A DNA stretch of 64,000 bases from Taenia hydatigena (lineage: Eukaryota > Platyhelminthes > Cestoda > Cyclophyllidea > Taeniidae): positions 62,001 to 126,000 of the forward strand of contig JADWOT020001300.1 in the NCBI GenBank assembly GCA_036345935.2, read 5' to 3'. A model generated the notes under the pieces. It worked only from the letters and a program-made list of their open reading frames with translations, was not told where the DNA came from and made no database searches. This document shows positions 34,893-47,893 of this stretch, one piece after another; the first letter of the stretch is position 1, and the number at the start of each line of letters is the position of its first letter. Made by a program: the position numbers and the translations under genes.

Positions 34893-37800
34893 TAGACGAG
34901 ATGGATATGGAGTGCAGTGCGTGAGTATGTGTATCTTACGGCCCTGTTGAGGACCACGTGGGCTAGCGGTGAAGAGTGGAGAGAAGGAGGAGAGAGGATG
35001 CGTAGGCATGGCGCTGCAGAGCGCTAAGGAGGAAAGTAGGTCGTCGCGGCTGTCTCATTTAAAACAGCCATGTGAATGGTGTCTAATGCATAGTTTGTCA
35101 AATGAAAGCGAATGACAGGCGTCGGCATTAACAGAGTAAAGAACATTAGCAGTCCTCTTTAAACCATCAGTTATTGACACGGTTCTTTCATTCGTTTCGT
35201 TTCTTCACCCATTCAAATGCTTCCCTTCCAGTCGGCCCCATCATATGCCACCACCTCTTACCCACTCCACCGCCACTGCCAAACTCTTTTGCCATGGCGA
35301 TCTACCCTACTGCCAGTCAACTGAAGTAACGTACGAGTGCGTGTAAGATGGGAAGGAAAACACCGTACTCTACCCAAATCTTCGTCGTAATTCTAAGTGC
35401 CGTAGCCCCACTGCTACACTATGCAGCCCATACGCTTAAGACAGTAAGGCAGACCATCACCAAACTGACAGCCGTTCAACCAGCACATCTTGTAGTCAAC
35501 AATCCGCCTTTCGGTGGCCCTCAAGACACCCGTCAATCAAACTGCCTGTAAGGATGCACCTGACCAGCCTATTCCTTGATGCCCATCGGCTTCTCGTCTC
35601 TTTTGACAGCAGTATCGCCTGCATGTTAGGCAGCACACTATCCTGCACGACCGTCGCACCGTCCAACAACTTGCTCAACTTCCCTTTGTTCGAATGGCCA
35701 ACTGCAGTTGACGAGGAAAGATGTGCGTTTTCTTGTTGTCGCATGCCACATTACCCGTTAGCTCAACCACCTCGACATCCAAGTACTCAAACACAGCAGC
35801 CAAGTCTAATTATGCGCTTTGTGAATACGAGAAAATGGTTCCTTGTTCAAAAGAGGACCTATGAGCATTGCTTCAGTATTACCTTCTCAATATTCGTCCG
35901 TATATGTCCCTCGAAATATTGGATCAGTCTGTGTTGAATTTTGTGTGGTTAATAAGGTGAGTGGTCTATTCGTTCGCCAGTGTTAAAACCGTATTGGATG
36001 AATGGCTTGACACATCCGTTGCAGTCTGTAGAATAACTCCCATTCACGATCTAGTTTGCTTGTTCAGTCCTACCATGCTACATTGGATTTCACAAGGCGG
36101 CTCAGAACACCTCAACCTATCCGGCTCTATTCTAAAATGGCCTATCATATGGGAGGTTATACGAATTCGATTCACATCACTACGTAAGTTGGGGCTCTTA
36201 CTTGCTTGAGGCAAGTAGGATTTAATTAAGTAGATTTTTCGTTTATGACGAGTGCTGTGCCTATTTTTCCGCTACTGTAAAAAGGATCGATATTTAGGAG
36301 AATGGCAGGAAGAGGTGAAATGAAGAGCATGCGATCAGCTAATTTAACTGGAACAAAAGCGTCGCCTGCAAGAAAGGAAAATCTTTAAGCAAACAGACAC
36401 CTAAAGCGTAGTCAACTTATGGCAACGTCTATCTTGCATAAGTTAAGTGGACGAATGTATCTTTTAAGAAACATATGCCTGCACACGAATTTGCCCACCT
36501 AAAAAAAACTACGGCTATGCATTAAATGTGATTTTTCTTATTAATTTGCCTAGTAAGGAAAGCTTTGTACCCATAAGTGCCTAGAATGCGGTACAGCACT
36601 GCCTAACCATAAGTGACATGAGCCATACCTGCCGTAGGGATAGAGGTATCCACTGCTGGAATCGAAGTAGTGGTTATGCCTGGGAAGAACGGATGTGACA
36701 TTGTCATCACATTCTATTTGGAGGTACAGCTTGATGGCGTATGAAGAAAATTTTAAAACTTGTTAAATACGGTATCGTGCATATGTGCAGTGGTGGGTTT
36801 TATCCAAAAATTATTTATGAATCATAGTCATCTGATTCTATCTGTTAAATAAAATGTCACGAGTCATTTATAAACAAAAAAATGCATATGATGAATGCGA
36901 TTTCGAAGACATAAGTCAACAGCAGTTCGCACATTTTAAAGTGAAGAGATCTTTTAGTCAATTGATTCCCTCATTTTAAAGGCTACTAGCGGTAACCACA
37001 TTTTTCCTCGGTATGATGTTACACACTACACCTCATCAAGATGCCATGATTTTGGCAAAATTGTAACCTGTCCTGTAAAATAGCACTAGCTTCTCCGAAT
37101 TACTCTGGATTACTTAGTGGAAATGATAGTGCGGGTCTTGCACTCCACTAAAATATGCCTCGTCTGGAATGAGCATGATTTGCCAAGCATAGCTATTCAT
37201 CGTACAGTTCAGAGCCAGAATTCCGGCTTCGCCATTGCCTCACATTCAGCTCAGGTAAGAATGAATTGCATTTTATGATTTCCAATCATGTTTTTGTGCA
37301 CAAATTAACATTAGTTATTTGTTAGACTATCTAACTTCACCAATTACGCCAAGGATTTAATGTTTAATGTGCAGCAAAAATTGCTTTTAACTAGTTGCTA
37401 CAATGCCCACATCCGTAAGCTACGTTTCAGATAACTAGCCAAGTTACTTAACAATCACAGGGTCGTTGCTAGGCGTTTTCGAGAAAAGGAATAAAAAGGA
37501 GTTAACAACAGAAGAGCTGCCTACCTTGTTTCGCCTGAAAAGAAAAGATTAACTGAAGCTAAGTTTCAACTGGTAGTTTGGACCAGTTCATGCGCAAGAC
37601 AGTAAACTTGTAAACCTAGCGAATTAGCCATCGTGCAATGCATTCAATGTTTTTCTCTTTCCGATTTTGAAACAATTATAATAAGAACTCGGCGGTTGGC
37701 CTACTACCTTGGCAAACACGCAGATCCCTTGCAAAACAACATCATTTTGGGTTATGCAGTTGAACAAGGAGTGTGTTGTAACGAAAAAGGGGAGAAAGCG

Positions 37801-39075
37801 CGGGTATTAATTGGGCCATGACTTTTAATTCGATCTGGAATTAATTAAAGCTGGGTGTCAAATGTTAACTTACTTCCGTGACCGTGAAGTGCAGTCCTTT
37901 AGTAACGCATTAAATAGGATTAACAGCAACGCAATGCAAACGATTTTGATTCAATCCACAGCCTACATTTTAGCTTTTATGCACAATGATTCAAGTTTTC
38001 ACTTATAGCTAACACATACTTAAGGAGCCCATTTTGGCAAAATGAGCTTAATTAACACAAGTATGCAGAGCGGCGCTGAATTCGTTTGTTTTGATGTAAA
38101 AGTAATTAGGATCACAGCATGGCGTCTTACTCCATTCAGTAATTGCTTGCAGTTGTTTCCTTATCAACTTATAAAATTAATGTTTAGTCAACAATAAAAG
38201 CGTCTAGGTTGGCACGGGAAATCATCAATGCACTTCCCTTTGACCAAAAATAATTTAAGCCGACAATGGGACGCAGTTCTTAATCCATAAAAGCTTTTAG
38301 CAAGGGGATAAAGAAGCAGTTTACTCTCTCGCTTTTGACCAAAACTGATCAGAAATGGACTTAACATCCTGCTTCCTTCTGTAATTTGCTTGTGGTAGTT
38401 CACGCCTTAAAATACAGGTGTAGGAAAGCGTGACGATTATATTGCGGTAAGAAACTCAAAGGCTTACAAGGACTCAGAGCTCAGTTCATTTTTGCTCATG
38501 TTGATCCAAAATTGATTAGAATTAGGAACCAGCAGCCCGATTCCGTCTGTAAGAGATTACGGCAGCCTTTTTTACAATCGGACAATTTAAGTGTGGCTAA
38601 GAGGATAATCTATAAAGGCGATCTTCTTCATCGCTTTCAATTCAGAACCAAACAGTTTTAAGGCTGATAACACAACTAATAACCACGCACATGCATTCGA
38701 ATTCTACTGCCTTCTACCACTCATCATGCTTTCCATTTTATCGTTGTTTATGCAATCCAGTTCCTCACCAACTTCCCAATCTTGCTTTGCTGTCTACTTA
38801 CCTTCCTGCTACAATCAAAGGCACTAATGCAGATGATTCTGCTGTCACTGCTGCCTCCTTTGTGCCCTTCGGTGAAGGTATGGGTTTGGTGACTCAGTTC
38901 ATTAGTGTGGTATCGAGAGTGCAAGCACCTGAGGTGGTGGAGATGGGTGTTCTCAGGAGATGGTGAGAGCTGGACCCCAGGTGGTTCATTTAGTCGTTAT
39001 CTTTGCAAATAAAGGGTGGACGACTTCAAGACGTCTGCCTTGTACGAATCGCAAGTTTTCTTCTTTTTATTTTAA
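34893..39075. other. no gene supported in about 4 kb
   Basis: A weak inverted repeat (GGCGCT, GCAG, AGCGCT) at 35010-35025 was considered as a histone stem-loop and not accepted. Sequence near 35170-35330 shares scattered blocks with 30490-30600. A 165-base open segment at 37090-37254 (+) ends at a strong donor; see findings. Nothing else is supported. Confidence 0.35.
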
Positions 39076-39117
39076 GTGTGTGTGTGCGTGTGTATGTGTC
39101 TAACTGTGTGCATGTGG
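39076..39117. repeat. interrupted (GT)n microsatellite
   Basis: GTGTGTGTGTGCGTGTGTATGTGTC followed by GTGTGCATGTGG. Simple-sequence repeat with interruptions; no coding role. Confidence 0.85.
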
Positions 39118-42100
39118 ATGCGAAGACATTTATTTCACCCTCTCTTCTTAACTTGCCATTCTAGTCTACCAGGTCAGCAGTTCTATCCTGGGTGAAGCAA
39201 GGTCTCCTTTAGTTCTTTGTTGTATGGCTAGTTAAGTGCTTTATTAACTTCAACTCCACTTTCCGACGACACCTTATCAGCCACTTACCTAGCCACTCAC
39301 CCACACACCCGCAAACTCTACTACATTTAATCGCCTTTTCTTCATGTGGCTCCTCTACTTCCTCACTTATTTCAGGTTAAAATGGACGGACCTACATAGA
39401 ATTGGCAGAAGAATTCTTACAAGGTTGAAGAGATTTATCCTCCGCATCTTCAACAAAACATGCTGTCACAATACACAAGTTATGAATTTCACGCCGGAGT
39501 GTTTGACACCGACTCTTCAAATTAGAGAAGTGACACAGCTCAGCCATCACGAACCTCGGTGGCATTTCAAAGGGCACAACAATCGGCTAGTACGTCCTGA
39601 TTGTCTCTAGTCGAATAAAGATCAATGCGAAACGGACTTAAAAGGAGAGAAGCGTCAGTGCTGCGACAACACAGGCTGCTGCCCTACTACCAGGAGGTGC
39701 TCACATGCAGAATACTTCCATCCCGTCACAACCTGTACAGAGAGCTCCTCATAACAAAGGTAGGAGATGCCTGGCTCAGCAATTCTGCGTTTCAACCTTA
39801 AAAATTTCAAGCACATTTTATAAGGACAGGTTTTGCCTTTACACTGGGATGCCACGATGACAAACATTGATATGGACTACCATCGCACATGAATATAATG
39901 CTTTCTTAAAGGCAGTTGATAAGTCTTCTGGCCATCTTTGCTGTGGAGTACTAACTTAGGCTCAACTATGCGAAAAAGTCAGTTCCTATGAAGGCGTGCC
40001 GACTCAACCTACCAACTTATTTGTGATGGTTACTGGTACCCTATTAATAATTAATAGTTAGTTATCACCTATATCAAATAGCAACACTGCTAGAATCCAA
40101 CAGAGTTGCATAAAAGGAGATAAAAATCACATCAGAGACCACAGTGATGACGCTCCACAGGCAAATTAAAGGCCACGAAGGTGTAAAAGGGACACTAAGG
40201 CCCTACGTGTTCATCGGCTAGCTTGTGTTCAATACAAGCAACATCCATCGATGAATGTCACCAAATGACCGACTCATATAGCACGTTACAGAAAACTGAT
40301 GGACTCTCTAAGCATGACTTTACCTAAACTCTTTTCAACGGCATTACCACAACCTATATGTTCCATTGTTTTTCATCAAAAACTTGTTTGCATATAATGA
40401 ATGCAATTATCCGTCAAGAATGCCACAACGTATTGCACTGCTCCAAGTCCACTTAATATGCTTATAGCGCTTAATATCAGCTAATTATGAAAATTTATTA
40501 AGGTAATCATGTTTAAGAGGGGACATTAGGCTCCTCTGCATTAATAGCGCATTAAATGCATGCAACGTTTGCAAGAAGAGGGTGAACACTTACTGTATAT
40601 TCCAGCAGGCAACAGAGCAACCAAGGCCTCAGCTGCACTCACTGCCGAGAAAAGAGACGAGGAAAGAATCCACCTCGTGACGCCTGTAGTCCCATCGAAG
40701 ACGCAACACTGCAAGCGTTCGCCTTCACTGCAGTTCTCAGTCTCATGCATGGAGTGCTAAATGAATCACACCATATCGAATTGGGCAGTAAGCTTTATGA
40801 TGCAAGAGTGCAAAACCTGTTGGCCTACCAACGACCTTACAGCGATGAAGGGGCATTTATCAGATTCTTTACAACTGAAAATTGGCGTGTAATAGCAATT
40901 TTTTTCGGAAGCGAAGAAATTATGTCTATTTGCGGAAATCGTTCTAACTCATCACCTGCTGTTGGAGGCATGCAAATTACTCAGAAATATATCAAATCGC
41001 CGCATAAAAAGGCCTAAATAACATCACGGATTAGAAACAAAGAATTAATTTATTATTCTAGCACTTGTGGGTCTAGGTTATTTTGCATCTCTCCTCATCC
41101 ATGCTTGGACCTTTCAGTTTCAGTTCAGCGACGCGTTGGAGACAAAAATGTGGGCAGAGATTCACACTATACAATTGCTGCATTATTTGCTTACGGTCTC
41201 CTCGAAACTATTTTGTGGTTTTCTCAATAGTCATTGCAAAAGCAGGAATATAACCTCTGATCCGTCTAAAATAGTTCAACTGTTCTCAAGTGGCATACCC
41301 ACCGATTCGATATGCATGGTGAATACTTTCTTTCACTTCTTTATTTTGTGCTTTCGTAATGGTTCGCAATTTGTTCCAAAAAACTAATGCAGCTTTGAGG
41401 GAATCAGTAATGACAAACGAGGAATGCATTGCAATGCTCTGGTTTTGATTTGGAAAAACGAAGATAAAATAATATACCCTAAAGAGATACCTCTGCATCA
41501 TTACTAAATCCTAATTTTGTGGCCACGTATTCGGCTCGCAATACAAGCCTGACCCTTAGCGTCCTCAAAGAAAATCTGCGCCAGCAACGTATGCCATTGA
41601 GTTGATTGTCCTTACTCTAAAGAGTCACTACGAAATTTCTCAAGGCACTCAAATTCAACTAGACCTGATGTTGTGATATTACGCTTAATTTAGAATGCGT
41701 GTGACTTTCCTATCCAGAATGCTATTTAACCCAAAATGCTCTTCTTAAATGCGATTTATCTTGCGTCCTAATCAGAACTATACTATTTGCTTCACCAATT
41801 AAACTTATGTGCGCCACTATGTTAACAACAACGAGAGAGGTCTTAGAGCCAGAGTAATGACAATTTGCTTAAGAATCTCCGCGGGGATTGTCTATAAAAG
41901 GAAGACTGTAGCTAGAGACTCATCTTGATATGGCATGACAAGCATCGAGTGCTGATACAGATGTGCTAGATATAAGTCCAAATTGAGCAGCTGTGCTTCT
42001 ATTGAACAAGGTGCTGTTACATTACATTGTGCAGCGTTTGCGGCTCGAACGGTTATTAGTTCGTGACATTTTGGGGTCAAACAAGATCATACGTTCATCA

Positions 42101-45100
42101 CCATAGCGAATTTTGTGATCGAGTTGCATGACATAAAGAGCTGAGTCTGTACATGCTGCCTCAGCAATGGTAGGTCTAAGACACAATAGTCACCTTTGCC
42201 CGTAAACAGCCTTATTATATCGTAAGTTGTTCATTTACGTATAGGTCTAGTTGGTTTTATGTAAGTACTTCCCTCTGTTCGTGTCAATTCGAAAAAAACA
42301 GATTGACTTCTGTGGGATAATCTAGACAAGCGACAGATGAAGTCTAGAACCAACTGAACTTTGCATCTCCTACTGCTTTTAGCAAATGATGACAAAGTGA
42401 AAGGACTATATGGCTAAATTTGCAATCGCTGATGATTCACTGCTATCACCATATTTAGAGGAAAACAACGCTCACCTTAAATGTCTCAGAATAGGTGCAT
42501 AATGGAAATATAACATTAACTTAAGGCATAAAACTTAGCCCAAAGACACTTAAGTAGGCCATAAATTGAAAGCTTGCTAGTATTGCCTGTATTCGAATGC
42601 GGTATATTTAAAGCCATGACTTGGTGTGCTACCGGGACTCACAACTTAAGGGTGATGCCGTTACTAACTTATCAGCGACCGAATGCACGTAGGGGGAGTG
42701 CGAAATTCATGGATGGATGCATGCTTCAATGAGTCGATTGGGCATAGAATTCGTCCTATTTAGATATTGTCCTGAAGATTACAAAGGTCATTCAAAGCAG
42801 GTCTACCGCATTCATTGAACGTAAGGTTATAAATAACATTTAGATGATGATAAGGGTAACCAATCGTGACGCGGAATTGATTGGAAAAAAATTTCGAGGA
42901 TGAGATAGGAGTCTTTTGGCAGCATCTTGCATCAAAGCGAGAAAAACAGCCCTTGTGATGGGGCACGGGCAGAACGCTGGTCGGATTTAGAGAGGTAACG
43001 TAGATGTACAACATTGCATAACGCATGCGTATTGCTCTTAAATGAACCTCCATAAACTTCCTATGCGAAATTTTGTGCGTTATATCGTACCCTGTGAAGT
43101 TGGGTTAAGTAGAAGGGTAAATATCATTGGAATCAGAATAGGTGAGCCTTAAGAAAGGGATAAGAGTGAAGCTATAAAATGCCTCATGCGATGGCTATAT
43201 TCCAAAAGACAATAGTAATTGACCAACCATAAAAGCAAAACTCTTAGAATGGGATAACTGAGAGAAAATTAAGAAGTTGCTCAACCACTAAGCTGATAGT
43301 TTTACATTATTAAATCAAAACCCCTGGAACTCCATCATTGTTGAAATTAAGGCTTAAAAAGGCTTCACTAAGAACTTATTTGCAGCTTAAAAGACAACCG
43401 TCAGCAGTATATTTTGCATCGGTTTTTTGGTGCCAAAAAGAAGGGTCATGAATTCTCGCGGTATGAAAGATTCACAAAAGGCATCCACTGGAATTATTTA
43501 CAAACTTCCTCAACCAGACTTATGTTGGCAAAACTTGATGACTAACGGACCACTTGCCTACATTAGCAATGATTTGGCCCTATTCACCTCCATTTTTGGC
43601 CCCACACTTGCAGTCTGGCACATGTGTCAGGCACTGGTGCTGGGAAACGAATGCTATCATTTATAGCTTACAGAAGTACTGTCGAAAAAATGTGCGAAAA
43701 GTAAATGAGGCCCTCTCACAAATAATCTCATCAGCAATTTGGTGGACAAGGTCCTACGTAGTCTTAGAGACTAAAATGTTTCCATTTTAACCGAGTTACC
43801 GCCTTGACTCTCTTCATGGGGAAAAAGAAAAAAAGTGGAAGGAGAACCATTTTTTTTAAAATCGAGGCTGTAATTTTCCGGTTTTTGGAATGCGAACACC
43901 TTAAGCGGTCTATAGGCCATTATATGCGAAACAAATCGTGATGGTGTTAATATGGGGGTGCATTCGGTGTGCAAAATCTTTGAAGTGAACAGAGGGTAGG
44001 GGAAGTGACCAAAATAAGAACTACCTAGTAGTCTTTAGGGCTTTGTCTTGACTGAACCGTTCATGCATTCGGTTGATGCTTGTTTGTTGCACCATTCTAG
44101 CTTTTATCTATCATTGGGGTTAAGCATTTTTGATGCATTAATATGGACCAGTACATAGGAGCAGGAGCCGCAAGGCAAGCAATCTGTCATTCTGCTTAGC
44201 GGCATGGGGTCTTTTTAAATATAGGGCATCGGTTATTAAATGGCGGACAATAGTAGGCAAATCCAATAAATCACCTTCAAATGGCTTAATTAAATGTAGC
44301 ACATTTGGATTGACGATGAGCTTACAGAAGTGTGGAATTCAGCTAAACTCAGTTTGCGAGACACAAAATCAATTCACACCCTCAACGTTCAACCGAGCAA
44401 GCCCATGCTCATGACCGCAAGTTGTAAAAAGTCCCTGAAAGTAGAATAGAGACAAATTTTGAATACCTGTGCTGAGCACTAACCGACGACCAGGCATTTG
44501 TCAAAAGGATGAGGTGAAGGCATCGGCGGTAATCAATGACGCGTCTATCCATCAGTTGGGGCTAAACACGTCACAGCTGTTTTATTGGTTATCTAACAAC
44601 CTTCATTGTTGTGTAGTAGTTGCGAGTCGTTCCACGTCTGTAGGTGTAAGCGCCTTCAATTATGATGATCAAACTGGTGCATTTAGGGTGCAACAAAAAT
44701 GAGTTCGCAACCGACTTACTTAGATAATTGCCTGACAGAAGAACTACCAATGTGTTAAAGATTATATTTATTTTAACTTCCGTTCCCTTCTCCTTCATAT
44801 TGCTCGATGTTGCTAGTGCCACTGCTCTAGCCACCGCTTATTCTAAACGCGGAGTATCTGAGTCTTATCCTGTCTGTTTTCATTTGAATTCAGAAAGCAG
44901 TCGATTAAATCCACGTTTGCAGGTCCTTAAGCGCTTCCAATTCTATTAGCAACGTCTTGATTCATGCGAATCGTACGCCGACAAGCTGATTCAGGAGGTA
45001 CTCCTCAGCTATCATAACCTGTAAATTGTCAAGTAGAAGGCACAGCCACAAATAAAATTAAATTAGAAGGCTTATTTCATAAATGATACGTAGTAGTTAT

Positions 45101-45961
45101 ATTAATGGCTAATAATCACGATTCTAAAGGGGCACATTAACATCTAAATCACCAATGGGGCGTTCCAATTCATCCTGGCTACTGCTCACTAGTCACCAAT
45201 TAGGTTGTTACAGCTAACGAATCCAGAAAAATTAGTAATAGCCCATTTTGATGCAAATGCACACTTAAGGGTTCGCTTGCAGTTGCTGCGCGATAAATGC
45301 AAACGCTCAAATTTCGAACTCGTCTAAATAGTTAAAAGGCCGACAATATCAATCAACTGCATGCTGATTGGCAAAAATCGCATGACTACTTTAAGCAGAG
45401 CCACAATTCGTTCTGCCATTAAAAAGCCTAATCACTACTGTTGCTCTGATTTGATAGAGCCTGGAGAAATTCAGAGGGAATGAATCAGGCTTCTTATAAG
45501 GAAGCCAACATTGGCGGCCCTCAAGGCATTTTCGCACAGAAAGCCTTGCGCATGGACAATAAGATACGTTCTTAGCATGCAAATAATGCTTTTAATGGTC
45601 CAGCGTTATTTTGCCAAAGGCACATGCTAGCTGCTATAAATCGGCATAATCTCCTGTTTTCCATGCGCCAGTGAAAGCCAAACTGCGATCACATCCGCTC
45701 CGGACTGGACGAAGCTAGGGATCGGCGTAGTGTGCTCGATACAATTCGCACTTAAAGAAACTGAAGTGTGCTTGCTTGAAGCCGCCCTTTATCTCATGCA
45801 GTAAGGCGTGGCAGTTGTAGTGCTCCTCAAGCTTACCTATTCACTCACCTGCCTACCTGTCTATCTAATCTGCGCTTAAATTATCCGATGACGCAGAATG
45901 ACAAACAAACGTGAAACTATTAGCATTGGTATATTCACGCATGCATTAAACATTCTTTTAA
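39118..45961. other. no gene supported in about 6.8 kb
   Basis: Many short frames (up to 106 codons) lie on both strands, none with a motif I recognise. A 17-base palindrome (CTATTAATAATTAATAG) lies at 40041-40057. This is the 3' flank of the T-box gene, and no convincing neighbour gene was found. Confidence 0.35.
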
Positions 45962-45967
45962 TTTATT
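45962..45967 (-). terminator. poly(A) signal AATAAA of the T-box gene
   Basis: On the minus strand AATAAA lies 83 bases beyond the TAG stop of the T-box gene. Position and exact hexamer fit a eukaryotic cleavage and polyadenylation signal. It supports 46050 as the true 3' end of the coding region. Confidence 0.6.
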
Positions 45968-46049
45968 TGGAAAGCAAAAAGCATGCATAGCCCCCCTCAT
46001 AAGCACACGCAACCAGGTCTGAATGCCTGGAAGTGAAAGACCAAAATAA

Positions 46050-47645
46050 CTATTTTAAGAAGCGCTGACGACTTCTAAATGCTTTGGCATAGGGATTTCT
46101 ACTAATCTTTGCGTCTGAAATGCGTTTATTGCGATAGACAGTTACGGCTATGAATTCTGTCTCTGGAATGACATAGGTACCTACATGCTCGAGACCTGCT
46201 GGAGAACCTATGTGCAATACTTTCGCATTCGATTGACGCGCAGATGCTTCCTCAGGTGCCAAGTGGCGTACTATATGATAGCGCGGAATGCAGATCTGCA
46301 TGCTGCGGGCAAATATCTAGGCGGGAATATAGCAGGACTCAGAATAAACTTTGCGGCAATCAATTTACCAAGATATAAAATAAAACTTGCATTAGCAGCG
46401 ATATTGATTACCTGATTCTTTATTTTAGCGGTGCAGACATTGTTGGTGATCTTAACTAATTTAAAATCAACGCCACAAGCCATCAATCTTGAACCTTTCT
46501 CGCATGGGTTGCGTGACACGTAGATGTGAGAAGCTAAATGAAACACAAAGACGTCCATTGGGGTCATACATACAAGGAAGGGGTCTGCGCAGCTATTTAC
46601 AAAGAAGAGTCTTCTACCCTTCAATACGTACATTGATTTGATGGAGGTGGATGACAAAGGGTCCGACAGGGTATCCATTGGCCAGACTGAAATTTGTAGA
46701 TAACCTGATCTTTTGGCATCAAGTCCATGAAAAATGTGTACTTCTCATCAACCTCCAAGCCCTCAACGTTTACTGTCAGTGTAGGAAATATCCTTCTGCA
46801 ACAGATTGTCTGATTGTATTAGATCACAAAGCAAAGGGATGCAGGTTGACGAAAAGAATTTTATATTTTGAAATCATTTACCTTCCATTCTTACTTGTAA
46901 TCATCTCCATACGGTAAGGCCACGTAGCCTGCCACGACGCCTTGTCACGCAATCGCAGAGTAATTGTCGGACGTTGCGTTGACTTAGAAAACTCAAAATC
47001 TGACCCTGCCACGCAAATGGATGAGAACTCCTCCCTTTTACTGTTAAAGTGTGCATGCCACACGTTGGGCACTGCCTGACTGATGGCCAATAGGTCCGAG
47101 TGCAGGTCCTGCCTCACAACTGACGGAAGAGTGGATGGACTTGTTTGCACTTCTAATCGGGCTGATGCACTACCCACTGCTGCTTCAGGTGGTAGTCCTT
47201 CGTAGCTGTCTCCATGTCCTGTTTTAATCTTGCTAACTGTTTGTAGGACACTGAGAGAAGGATTGGTAGGTTGGTATGTGTGCTGCGGCATTATACCAAA
47301 AGGTGACCAACTACCTGCCTTAGTCGAAGCGCCTTTCCGGTAGTCTAGAGCATTGTCAAAGCAACTTTTCCGCTGTGGTGCTTGGTTTTGCCGCAGTCTA
47401 TGAGCGATGTTTGAGCCTTCATAGCAGTGCAAATTTTGGTCATAAGCAAAGGTGGTCAGATCTGGCTTGAAATACGTACTCTCATTACAGTCAATTTGGC
47501 ATTGTCTTGACGAGTAAGGTAAACCTTGCTGGGAAGGATAGCATATCCTGGAGTCTGCATTTTTAAAATGTGCGACCGACTCATATTGAAAACCTGTAGA
47601 ATATGGTAGTGCGGCAAAGGCCGTCCCTGAATATTGCACTGGCAT
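46050..47645 (-). CDS. divergent T-box transcription factor, four exons
   Basis: Exons 46882-47645, 46632-46795, 46412-46533 and 46050-46295 join in phases 2, 1 and 0 with GT-AG introns of 86, 98 and 116 bases, giving 431 residues. Residues 1 to about 225 have no known domain. The T-box follows: [24 protein letters not shown] across intron 1 (family pattern TKxGRRMFP), [19 protein letters not shown], then [52 protein letters not shown] and NPYAKAF. T-box proteins bind DNA as nuclear regulators of development. Odd points: the HPDSPxxGxxW signature is replaced, about four residues are missing before PRYHIVR, a linker of about 25 residues precedes TYVIPETEF, and the protein ends only seven residues after the box. 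PETEF resembles the Tbx2/3 type, and intron 1 sits at the RR position, but I cannot assign a subfamily. An upstream in-frame TGA makes ATG 47645 the first available start; a further 5' exon is possible. Confidence 0.88.
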
Positions 47646-47852
47646 CAAAGTGCGTTGCAATTCTGTGTCTCAGCTGGCAAGTGCTCATTTGCACCAAGTG
47701 AGAAGGCGGGCATAGCCACCGAAGCTAACATTTGAGGAGGAAAGCAGTGATTGTCATTTTCCTGCTCTTTGCCATGTATATGTGGCGGCCATCTGGGACA
47801 TTCATTCATTGGGATATTTTACTGGAAGTCTAAAAGCAAAATGGATGCGTTG

Positions 47853-47893
47853 AACAACAGCATCCAAACAACAACAGCAACAAACAACAACAG
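47853..47893. repeat. CAA/CAG-rich simple repeat upstream of the T-box gene
   Basis: AACAACAGCATCC followed by AACAACAACAGCAACAAAC. It lies about 210 bases upstream of the chosen T-box start on the opposite strand, where it reads as TTG/CTG triplets. It is probably in the promoter or 5' untranslated region. Read on the plus strand it gives a short Gln/Asn-rich frame with no gene support. Confidence 0.7.

Noticed and set aside
35010..35025. GGCGCT-GCAG-AGCGCT inverted repeat as a histone mRNA 3' stem-loop
   Set aside because: Stem size fits, but loop and stem bases do not match the histone consensus and it lies about 120 bases past the stop, farther than usual.
46271..46917. Long unspliced frames on both strands across the T-box gene
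   Set aside because: They run through introns or are antisense shadows; the spliced model explains the conserved blocks.
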